Assembly: GCF_949628215.1 (NCBI RefSeq) | Contig: NC_134284.1 | Coordinates: 5,214,850-5,278,849, forward strand | Origin: Phalacrocorax aristotelis | Lineage: Eukaryota; Chordata; Aves; Suliformes; Phalacrocoracidae | Direction: 5' to 3' | DNA length: 64,000 nucleotides | Shown: piece after piece, positions 23,850-35,500 of the stretch | Layout: each line of letters opens with the position of its first letter | Position numbering within the stretch: position 1 is the stretch's first letter | Position numbers and translations under genes: made by a program | The notes under the pieces: model-generated | The model's database searches: none | What the model was told of the DNA's origin: nothing | Seen by the model: the letters and a program-made list of their open reading frames with translations, nothing else

Positions 23850-24676
23850 TGTGGTGGGTTGACCTTGGCTGGATGTCAGGTGTCCATCAAAGCCTTCTTA
23901 TCACTCCCCCTCCTTAACTGGACAGTGGAGAGAAAATATAATGAAAGGCTCATGGGTCAAGATACTTCTCCCCACCCTTCTCTTCTTCCTGGGCTCAGCT
24001 TCACCCCCTATTTCTCTACCTCCTCCCCCCGAGCATTGCAGGGGGCCAGGAAATGGGGGTTGAGGTCAATTCATCACATGCTGTCTCTGCCGCTCCTCCC
24101 TCCTCAGGGGGAGGACTCCTCACACTCTTCCCCTGCTCCAGCGTGGGGTCCCTCCCATGGGAGGCAGTCCTCCACGAACTTCTCCAATGTGGGCCCTTCC
24201 CACGGGCTGCAGTCCCTCAGGAACAGACTGCTCCAGTGTGGGTCCCCCGTTGGGGGTCACAAGCTCTGCCAGAAAACCTGCTCCTGCGTGGTTTCCGCTT
24301 TCCGTGGGGCCACAGGTCCTGCCAGGAGCCTGCTCCATTGTGGGGCCCTCCTCAGGCTGCAGGTGGATATCTGCTCCACTCTTAACTGCAGGGGAATCTG
24401 CTCCTGGAGCACCTCCTCCCCCTTCTCCTTCACTGACCTTGGTGCCCGCAGGGCTGTTCCTCTCACATAGTCTCACTCCTCTCTCTGGCTGTTTTTTTTT
24501 CACTTCTTAAATACGTTATCCCAGAGGTGCTACCGCTGTTGCTGATGGGCTCAGCCATGTCTTGGAGCCGCTGGCACTGGCTCTATCGGACACGGGGGCA
24601 GCTTCTAGCAGCTCCTCACAGAAGCCACCCCTGTAGCCCCCCCACTACCAAAACCTTGCCATGTGAACCCAATACA
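23850..24676 (-). mobile_element. solo LTR of an ERVL-like endogenous retrovirus, with 5-bp target duplication
   Basis: Ends are TG (23850) and CA (24676), and both flanks carry CCTTG (23845-23849 and 24677-24681), a perfect 5-bp target duplication as expected for ERVL/ERV3-type insertion. Read on the minus strand it begins TGTATTGGGTTC, carries a TATTTAAGAAG TATA-like box near 24,505, and ends CCACACA-like. Several imperfect copies of a roughly 50-bp unit (GCTCCAGTGTGGGTCCC type with GGGCTGCAGTCC) lie at 24,130-24,400. The AATAAA block kept by the copy at 1,165 is absent here. Open frames across it (for example 23847-24470) are by-products of GC-rich sequence. No retroviral genes are attached. 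Confidence 0.9.
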
Positions 24677-24681
24677 CCTTG

Positions 24682-26176
24682 CTGCCATCTTCCCTATGTT
24701 GACCTTTACTTTCTTCAGGGACATGATAGCATTAGGAGAATGCATTTTCAAAAGTCTGGAAAATCATGTTTTTCATGTAGCAGTGGTTGAGAAGTTCTTG
24801 AGGCTTTGATTTGGAGTACAAGGCTTGGTGTTTGGGGCTTTTTTTCCCAAAAAGTTTTCAGGTTTTTTTTCATTTTTGGTAAAGGATAAATTTTGTCTTT
24901 TCCACCAAAATAGTTTTTTATGTTCTATTTATGTTCTCTTATGAGAAAGAGCAGGTGGGAGAAGTGAAGCAGTCTACAATTGTAATTTTTATCTACACGG
25001 ATTGTTTTCCAACGGCAATATTGACTTCAGATTTAGCATCCCCTTCTGATGTCCCTATCTTTATTCTAGTGAATAAACCAGTTGTTAAACCAAATGTATT
25101 GAAATGTAAGAAAAGACACAAATTTAATTATTTTTAAAAGACAGGATCTGTAAGTAAGCAAAACCATTGTTAAAATAGCTTTTAAAAGTTCTATTCAAGC
25201 ATTATTACTAAGAATTGTTACAGCACTGCATGAAAACCTGGCAAACAAAATCTTTGTGAAGATTACAAGATCCTTTAAGTGTTTAACCAGAGGAAAATCT
25301 ATAAAATTACTTTCTTTTGTTGTTCCAAAGCTATGCAATAAAAAAGCTGCTAAGGACTCTCTGAGTGAAACTGAAGAACTATTAGTGGTTTTTCTTCGTA
25401 CTCATTTAGCCAACACTTCCATGAATTCCTTAATTTTCCCGTTACACTAAGCCTGTAAAAAAACTTAGCCACTACTTTCCAGATTTGTTTAAATAGAGAT
25501 TAGTTTAGAAACAGTTCAGCTTTTGGACTCTAATATTGTGCAGATATAAAAGTGATACTGTAATTCAATGTACTGTTCATTTCTGTAATAGACAGGAAAA
25601 GAAGGGCAATTTACATAGGGTTCTGTCATCCACACATAGCATAAATACAGGCCCCTTTCCATCTGTGGCTCTGATCCTACCTAAACCTGCACTTACTGTG
25701 TTATTTCAGAGAAAATGGCTTTGTAACGCTCTCAGAGCAGGGCTTGCTTTTGTTTCGGTCTGCATGGGACTTTGAAGCAGCTGGGAATGTGGCAAAGGTG
25801 GTGGGTAAGTTAGTTCTAAAATGTTCAGGACAAAGTTTGCCAAGACGAGACAAGCTGGAGGGCTCAATAAGTAGTTTACAATAATTAATAAGTCCATAAA
25901 CTCCTAAAGAAAAGGCGATTACTTTTTCCTTGCAAGCTTACCTTGTATTTGCTTTAATAGTGGATACCGAATACTGGTACATGTTGGATAAGGTAGGTCC
26001 TAACTTCCTTCAAAAGGAAAGCAAACCTCTGGCCCTTCTCCTCCCTCGTGGAATGGTTCTCTGCAGTTTCCTGGGGCATAAAAGGATATGAATCCTGAAG
26101 AAAAGTATTCTCATGAGAAGTAGAAGTTAAGTTTTCCTGACAGAACGGCTTTGCTGATAGGACAAGAGAGACCAAT
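24682..26176. other. intergenic between the LTR and the minus-strand gene end
   Basis: AT-rich, no gene or known repeat seen. Confidence 0.5.
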
Positions 26177-26182
26177 TTTATT
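26177..26182 (-). terminator. poly(A) signal of the unnamed minus-strand gene
   Basis: TTTATT on the + strand is AATAAA on the minus strand, 150 bp after the TAG stop at 26332-26334. Confidence 0.5.
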
Positions 26183-26331
26183 CTCTGAAATCACAGAATG
26201 CTTTTAAAAAAAGAAGACCTAGAGGCAGTGTCATTCACATACTGGATAAACATGATGACATACAATTCTATTCAAACAAGACTTGGGTAACACTTAAAGT
26301 CTTCTAGAGCAAGCAGACAAAAGCAAACATC

Positions 26332-26578
26332 CTAGCCAACAAATGAATCACAACCCACAGCAGTCAAGAAGCTGTGAGTGCCGTTGAGACATATGGCAGT
26401 GTAGTTTCCTCTTCCAAACATGGTTATCCTCCCAGTAGAAACAATCGGTAGAAAATGAATGTTTTGGGGGGAGTTCTGGAGGCTGTTTTTATGGCCCTTA
26501 GTGCTTCCTCTGCTATGTGGTTTCTCAAGTGTAGTTCTCTGACAATCCTTTTTCTCAGAGGACTGGTTGCTTAGGTAC
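26332..26578 (-). CDS. unnamed gene, terminal exon
   Basis: Acceptor GGGCTTTTCTGACAG. One base completes an Arg codon from the previous exon (AG+G), then 81 codons and TAG. Reads YLSNQSSEKKDCQRTTLEK early and GRITMFGRGNYTAICLNG late. Confidence 0.7.
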
Positions 26579-29500
26579 CTGTCAGAAAAGCCCAATAACT
26601 GCGTAATGTGTATATGCTATAGTACTGATAAATGCATTTTAAAAGAATGCTGTTTCTATTGCAGATTGAAAAAGAATTTTCTTAAAAGATTTTCAGCTAA
26701 GCACCCTCTGAAAGTCCGTGCATTTTCCTAACTTTGGGGAGGTTTCTGTAAAAGTACAGTACTCAAACTTCTAAAATAAAATTTCTCCTTGCTAACACAG
26801 GAATCTACAAAATTAGTACAGTGAAGAGAATGCAAGAAAAGAGGGAGCAACAATACCTGCAATACTACTCCCTCTCAGTTTGTAAATAGCAATATTTCAG
26901 GAGACTAAGTATTACTACTGTAATGATAAAGTGATTTTTCCCCTCTCCTATGGTAGGTAACAAGGACAGATTATTTCTCTGGGCTGTGCTCTGGCAGGGC
27001 TTTAATCAGCTTAATCTAGCCCATATCAAGGATAAAGTAATATGGTGCTGTTAAAAATAGTACGTTTCATTTAGCTTCCATTTACGATTGTCACTCACCT
27101 TGAAAAAAAGAGCAAGGACGTGGATCTTTGACTCAAGTAATGGCATTACTTAAGTGTATTGCAGAGAAGCCTGTTGCTGTACTGTTATGTCTGGAAAACA
27201 AGATAGAAATAAAAGTTGAAGCAGAGTTATTTCAGCTATAGGTAAGAAACTTCCCAGAGTTCAGGCACTATCCCTCTGCTTGAGAAACCCTATCAGAGCA
27301 AACAGAGTATGTTTGTGTATAAGTGTCTTTTAAGAAAATGTAGATCTAAGCAAAAAGTTGAGCCAGCTGCTGCCAATTACATAGTTCATCGATAGATGTC
27401 AGTGAAAAAGCCTATACAACTACAGTGCATGTTTGCCTAATGAAACATTAGATTTTTGTGATTTCAGAGAGCAGCATAAAAGAATAAGCTGGAGACCCAG
27501 ATAAGAGTCAGGAATATATCAGTCCTGGCACCGTTTGCAAAAGATAGAAAGAAGCTGCCCTTATTGCATTTATCAAGCGTGAATTCCTAAATTGCTGCAA
27601 CCCAATGTAAGAGAAGCACTGCTACACATCTAGAGACGCTTCAGCATCCTGCTGTGCTAGCCTGACATCTCGTGTGTGTCAAGAGCACTTATTTTTAGAC
27701 AGGAGAGTCATTAGGGACATAATATATCTTAACTACCGTAAAGGAAGTAGTTCAGGGGCAGCGGAAGTAGATGGGGAGAAGATCACTATAAAGGTACTAA
27801 GATTCTGTTTCTGACCTTAATCCACAGCAGTGCAGTTTTACCCTATTTTTTTAGAGTTATTTTTGGCAGCAGCAATCATGTCCTATTGGGCAATACCACG
27901 TTTTTTGAAATGAGACATACCACATTCTGCATGCTGAGTCACAGAGGGGAGAAGGCGCCTCACCAGAAATCCTCTTGTGCTGCAGGCACATGCAAGAACA
28001 CTGAAACAAGGCTAACTGGGAAAAAGAAAAGCCCGAGTGCGGAAGAGTTGCCTTGCTGTCTGTCGCTCACCACCTCTGGAAACGTGAGCAGAGTTAAATA
28101 ACTAACTGCTGTATTGCAATGTATGTAAATATAACCTCAGTTTGAACAGAACTCGTGCATATTCAAATATTGCCTCTGTATGGCTTTAGATGAAAACCTA
28201 ATGATGGCTACAGTTAAGAAAGTTAGGATAATAAGAGAGAATGGTTTTGGTTATTGGAAAAATATACTGAAAATTACTATACTCTGATAGAAAACTGTAC
28301 TGAAACTAACGAACGCCTCTAGTAGCAGTTTTGTGGTTTCATACAGATCCTAGAGGAGAACGTTACATATTCACAGTCTAGAAAATGTTGAGTCCTTATT
28401 TTGCAGACTCGCTTTTATGGATAAACTGTCCTGTATTAGTCAGGATTTTTCTCATCTCTCTCAGCGTGTAGCAGTGAAAAATCATGTGGAGTGGAAGGCC
28501 AGAATGCACGGCATCCTGGGCAATGCTGCATTTACTTTAACATTTTATCTAAACTGTTGTAAAAAATGTGACTTACATAAACCTTAAGTGATAAACTAGG
28601 GGCTTTCAGAACAGAAAACGTGTTAGGGAATAAAGAAACTTTTGCGAAGTATTGTTTTACAAAATAATGCGATTGTAGAGTTGACGACTATCTTCCCAAA
28701 GCCATGCTTTTCCCAAAATGTTATACCAGCAGGGTGCAACGTTTCATATTTAAAAACAAACAAAAACTGTTTGAGCACTTGGCTTTAGTAACGCACTTTT
28801 CACTTCATGAATCATATGTTATTAGAAAGTCAAGTGATAACATAGAAAATAAAAGCTACAGTATTCCCACTTTAAAAAAAAGAAAACCAACCCAAAGAAA
28901 ACCCACACCAAAAAAGCCCCAAAACAGTTCAGAGTGTTTAAAAATTCTGAATATTTTTTTTTTTCCCAATTAGCACTGAAAGGAAATTTTAAAATTTGGA
29001 ATTTCACACAAATGGAAGACTTGAAACTCTGACCAGCTCTGATCGAGTGCGTTTGGATGTTGAACCCTTCCTGGGGTACCACTTGAGTTCCAGTTTTGGA
29101 AACTGGCTGACCTAGACACAGAAGTGAATGATTCGTCGTGAAGTTCAAGCTATTAAAATTGTCTTCAACACCCCGCTTTCCTCTCCTGGTACAGGATGTA
29201 CTAACGTACCCCTTCTTGCCTTGTTCGGACTGACCATGTTTCAGGCACCCACTAGTTTTACTCAGAGCTAAGAAATGCTCCCGAGTAGCTCATTATTTAC
29301 ACAGGCTCTGTTCCTTATCTCATTCAGTCGCTAATGTAACATGAACTAACCTTGCTGCTGCACACCCAGATCCTTCAGTGATGGGGCGGTTGTCCTGCAT
29401 GGCTCCCTGCTCCTGCAGTGTTCACCCACTGGCGTTCTGCCCGTCGGAGCAGCGTCATGAGCTGAGGCGCTGAGGACAGCTGCTGCGCCTGACTCACCTT

Positions 29501-32500
29501 AGCGCTTAGTCCTATGCACGGTACCTGCTTGTAACGCTAAGCTGAAACCATTATCACTATGAATGGGAAAGAAAAACTGAAAAGAAAAACCTAGCAACAC
29601 GGTCGGTTTAGCGTTCCAAATTATATTTACTGAAACACAGATATCAGTGGAAATACATATGCAGCTCTTGTGTAGCAGTAGGTTTATGCAGAGAAAGTTG
29701 ATTCTTAAGAGAATTTCTTCCTGTAATCAGGAATGTGGTGTGCTTAATTCTGTCAGCATGAAACCTGATATTTTCCTTAATATAAGGTAAAGCCTATTGT
29801 GTAAACTACTTGTTTAAACCAGAACTTTAAATGTTTTTGTTATTATTTCCATGTACAGAACTATGAATGAGTAGATACCCTATATGCTCTCTCCCTATGG
29901 GAATATATGAAAAGCCAGTCAACTTGAACATCGGAATGCCCTTCTAAGCGGTGTTTTGGCGTCTCATTTTCCAGAAAAGGGTTTGTCCTGCAAATTTAAA
30001 GTTATTCTGTTTGGATTTATTTTATTTTATTTAGAAAATGATGCCTCACAGAGTTCCAAGATTAATACAGTGGAGTCAAGAGCCAATGCAAGTTATTGCT
30101 GATGCTCCTGTACCACAGAGGAGGAGGTGTGGAGAAGGCAGTCCCTCTCTAGGTTTCTGAATTCTGCCGGCAAAGGAAAGTAGTAAAGGAGAGCATGTTC
30201 CACCCAAGCTAGTGAGGGTTTGGGTCAAGAATTTTTGTCTTCATCCTCCTAGACCTTAGCTAAAGATCTAAGTTTACACACATACAAATATAAGCTTGTC
30301 CTGAAAACTGCTATCCAAACTTCTCTGTAAGAGGTTGCGTGACTGCGTAACGGGGACCTGGAGTGCGATAGGTAGAAACTGGTGGGGGAATTAGATCCGA
30401 GGTGCAATAAGCATGTTACAAGGAGATGCCCAATAATGTATAGCAGTAAGCTAAATACATACTTTAGTGTTTTAGCTTTAATTTATGAATCTAACAACAG
30501 TTCCACGTTTCTTCTAGCAAGACCTTTTAAATGAGGTATAAATGCAATTGTGAAAACCAATAAAAATATATGCACTAGCAGTGAAAACGTTTTCATGGCT
30601 TTAGATTAAAAAACTGGGGTAGATATGCAGCTGACTAAAGATTAGCTTATTTTATTTCTTTCCAAAGCCAAATTTCAGGAGAAGTGTATGTGTGTGCATG
30701 CGTCTCTGTACTGGGTCTTGCCTAGGTATGAAAGATGGCTACTTCCCTAAAGTTTTTGCAGCGCACTTTTGCCACATGTCTAATGGATCTTGGTCTTCCG
30801 TATGGTGCCGTTTAGACTAGAACTGTGCTTCATTTCGCTGAAGAGCTCAACTCTTTGAAGAGAGAACCATCACAACAACTATAGGGCACCAACTTTGACT
30901 GCATCCTGGCAAGCAACTCCCACTCCTTCCCTTAAGAATAACTGGTTTTTTCTCTTTGGGAGTTCACATCTTTGGGGAGAGAATTAAAACCTTCCAGTGG
31001 AGCAGCTGATAAGGAGACAAATGTTACAAAGCAATATCTGTGTGCAGACAGGTTGGCCATTACCCGATATAAAGATGATCGCTGTGTCTCATGATTTCTG
31101 TTCTGGAGTCTGGAAATTACCGCTCTGAGAACAAAGACACTGTTCGACTGACTGGGCTTGCTCTCCTCACTTCCCTTTCACGTTATCCTAAAGAATTCAG
31201 ACAAGAAAGTTTAGATAACCAACAGCTCGGTCGGAGCATTTATAAGCGATTTCAGAGTTTAGGACGTCTCAAATGCTGATTTTAGGATAGCACCGTTTGA
31301 AGAGAATTAGCAGACAACAGTAAGTCCCTGAGAGAACTGAAGGGACCCAGAGCTAAAACCATGACAAGAATCCTGGAATCAGAGGTTGCTATTGGATTTA
31401 CTTGTCATGGATATCCTTAGCCTTTCCTTCATCTGCTTTGATCAAATATTTTCCCAACTGGCACCTGTCTCCCTAGGCTACATTTCGCCTTTGAGTAGGT
31501 AGGGAACTGCCTGGTGTTCATGGTTCTTCCCGTGCCTGCAGCGAAAAGCTCTCTTCCTCAAGTCAACCGGAAAAGCCTAGGTGGGAATTTTCCCCTACAT
31601 TCCACCTTCTGACATGTCTCAGTTTGCTGGGGACGGGACCTTTTGCCCCCGACTTGGTAACTGTTAGATGGCTGAGTTTTGCTGCTTTTTGCAATCTGCA
31701 TATGGTCACATGACACACGCCGTTGAGGGGAAGGACATACGCCTTGCTTGCATTTTGGACCGCATATAGTATGCCTGTGAAGGATGTAATGTGAAAAAGA
31801 ATGAATGTGCTTATAAGTAGAAATCTGTTTTAGGGTAATTGGCCTGAATTGCCAAACTGCCAGTAACGTAATTTGCCACTGCCCGCCTCTGAATTTAGGT
31901 CTCTCATGAGCCATACAGCCCTTTGGGACTGGGCAGGAGCTATGTGCAGATTTTCAGGTTATAGTTTTAGATTTTGATGTTTACATGCCGTTGTAGTCAA
32001 AAAAGTGTTTTATTTCCTTTTCCAGTTCTAGCTTTAGGCTGTATAGTTATCAATAGATGGAGAAAAAACCAGAGTCTTGCAGCATCCTTTTCAAATCCGC
32101 AACCTTGGAGACAAGGAACAATTATTCATAACAATCTTTTTGGTAATTCTGAGAAAAGACTTGAAGTGTTTTCATTAGATTTTGTGGACTACCAACATTT
32201 CAGATAGACCTAGTAAAATCTGTTTGAAATAGGGAAGTCATTTTAAGAACAACAAAGACTGTACTTGCTTGTCATCTTCTAGATTGAAGCCAGATTTAGA
32301 ACACGTTGAATATATTGGCAACTGAGATGTTCGAAGACAGTTTTAATTAGCTATTTAACTAGTTTGTTTATGAAAGGCAATCAGAAATCGAGCACTAATT
32401 TGCGATATTATTTCAGTGAGTACATGTTCTGAGTGAAGATTAGCCTGTTTGTTTTCTAACGGAAGAAAATAAAACCTGCCTGCAACTGAATTTTAAGGGC

Positions 32501-35500
32501 CTGCTCAGCAAAAGACAAGACTGGAGGTACGGTACCAGTGTTCTGCTAAGTCCTGTGCAGTTTCTTTATCTGAATTCATTCTTCTGCTTAAGCTGACTGG
32601 GTGTTTAAAATTTCAGCTGGCAAGCTGTCAGGTTTGCCAGCAGCATTATAACTGTGAATATCATGACACCCGTAGACTTACATTTTCAACCATAATATTT
32701 GTTTAGCAACTTCAGTGCTGAAAAAAATTTATGAAAAAAACCCCCCTCTTCATGTACACTGTGAAAAAAAAATGGTGACATATTGAGACATAATTTTGAC
32801 ATGATTCAGATCACCATGTATTTGCCTTGGCTATAAGATGTTTTGTTAAACTAAATGCTCAAAACATTTTCTGGCTAAGACTTTCTTTGAGATATCTGGG
32901 TAACAAGCAAGTTACTTAGAATATCTTACAGCATTTCACTCTGATGTGATTTAATATAGCCTAAGTGGATTTTACCAGAATTTTCTGAAGCATCAACACA
33001 GTTGAATCATAAAAAGCTGCCTATACAACAGCATTTGTAAGCTGTTTTCTGAAAGATTACCAAATGTGGTGACAGAAGTACACACTGAAAATTCCTTGGA
33101 AATTATAGAATATTCTTGTTATCTAACAAAAAGATGGAAAAGAAAAATGAAGGAAACTGAAGGTTTTGGGGAATATCTGAAGTGCTTGCCTAACTGATAC
33201 AAACAGAAACCTTCCCATAGTGATTTGGGGACACCTTTTCCTCCCTGTTTGGTTCTTTGCTGTTTCTATTGTATGTCTGTTCTGACATGGACTCTTTTCC
33301 ACTGGGCGTAGTGGAGTTTTCTGCAAGATCACTGCAAAAACTTTTTAGCCATCCTTATGTCTCTATAGCTGCCATGGAAGGAAGGGGAAGACACATTTTT
33401 AATACCTCTAGGATACGCCAGGTCTCTCCTCCAAAAGTTTTCGGTAATCAAAACATGACATGCACATATATTAGTGTCTGTCTTTAGTCTCCCTACCTCA
33501 TGGTTTTGTGGCTGAGATCAGAAGATACTTACGGTATCAGCTAAAATGCAGCTGCCAAAACCCCAGCTAAGGCTGGAATCTGCATCTTCAGCTCTGTGGC
33601 ACAGGTGACATACCATGACTTTTACAGGGCAGCCGGCAGCTCCCCTTGGGGTGCGGAGTCTCTGGCTGATGTTGGTGACTTCAACACACTTCTGTCCTTG
33701 CCCGGCAGCTCCAGCCAGCCCAGCCACCCTGTTGGGATTACATGAGCCAGCGCAAAGACAGTTTCTGCCAAGGTTGCAGGTTTACAGGCGTGAATGACAG
33801 CGAACGCCAGGCCCAGGGGTGCCTCAATTCCTGTGAGGCATGTGCTGTTCTCAGCCATCCCTCTGTTCCTTGCAGCCCACCCAAGGCCTGAGCCACTTGC
33901 TGAGGCCACGTCTGCTGCTGAGGGCATGTCCGTGTTTCGGTACAGTGCTGTTGCTCATTTTCGGGTGACAAAAGAGGAGACAAGGGCTTTTGTCAAACAA
34001 TGTATTCACCTTGCTTTCCTGCTTTGATGAACACCTGGCTGAGAAAATCTGATCATTTAAAAAGCCAGAGAGAGGACCTGTAAAGGTAAGGCTGCTTTCC
34101 ATTTATTTTTCTGCCTTTACTGATAACCGAGCAATTTATGTACTTCCAGTACGATGTCATAAAGCAGCATAAATTCAGCTAATAAATCCATGCCATCCTC
34201 TCCCTGAGCCCTGCTATAGTATCTTTTACTAAGCAGGAGTAGTGAAAGCAGCATTAGTATATTAGATTGAAATATTAGTGTGATCGGTATGCAATTAGTC
34301 CATAAACAACACTAGGTAGAGTTATATTGTTTAAGAAAACATTCCTTCTGGTCATATTTTAATGTTTTGTAAACAGAACATGGCTACAGAAATGGAACTG
34401 TTTAGGCTGCCCATGGATCCAGAGTTACCGTTATTTTTCAAGACGCCATTCACACTCTCACGCTTTCAAAGCAGTGCCTGCTGCCGCCTTGTTCACGTAT
34501 CTTATTAGTGTCTGAATTAGAGCAACCTGTTTAACTCAATCATACTAAGCCACCCGCAGCGATCACTCGTTTGGCTGAGTAATATTCCTTTTTACTACCC
34601 TAACTTTTTCTTCTCTCTCTCTCTCCTTGACATTTAACCACTTTAGCACTTTATATATACGGCTGGTTAACAGCAGTCCTGTGATAACCAAGGTGCACAT
34701 AATAAACACTTAGTTTTTAATTTTAAAAGAATTTCCTGAGCATTTTGTATTTTTAGCATGAAACCTCAATTATGAATTATTAAAGATGAAACACTGAGAA
34801 ATGTTCCAGTGTTCAGGTATGATCAATTTGATTTTCCATTGTTTGATTTTTCTTGGTTTATGTAGCTGCTGGACATCTCGCAAAACTAGCAGAAAATGCC
34901 AGGTTGTGTTTTGGATTGCACAGGATTTTCATACATATAAATATATCTGCAATTTCCGGACTGCTGAAAGAATGAACGAGGCAGAAATAAAATGCTCTGA
35001 CAGCTCACAACACATCTCAGTCATTGGGGAGATAACTGTTAATAGTCTTGGTGGTTAATAGGCTTGATGGATCTGTTAAATAAAGCTCATCATCTCAAAG
35101 CTCAGTACAGGGAGTAGGTGACACTGACAAGGACCAGCAGATATGTAAACTCAATTAACCTGGTACTAGTTGTGTGTAGCCTGTTTCTCATTAAGCCAGA
35201 GTATAAGCAATGGGAGGTGGCCTTCTTAGGTTGCCTGCTGACAACCTGAGAAATTCTGCGGCATTATGGGCTAGCCATAGTCTGGACCGTGGGATTTTCT
35301 TACTGTATTACATACCAAATTATATTCCAAATGTTAACTGTGCTCTTCACCTATAGCCATATTTTCTTGTGTGTTGAAGGTACATTGCAACTTACCTCTG
35401 TCGAGCTATGTTAAAAATTTGCATCCAAGTCATTCTAGTCTAGAAAACTACTCATTAAAGTGAATCTGATATTTCCTTTTCCTCCTTCGGAAGTTTCCCG

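Noticed and set aside
23847..24510. 207-, 127- and 117-codon frames
   Set aside because: Lie wholly inside the solo LTR and its imperfect tandem repeats; no protein character.
33530..33930. GC-richer block with frames on both strands (up to 101 codons)
   Set aside because: Lies next to a real exon of the minus-strand gene but no borders or phase fit; no repeat family recognised, so only noted.
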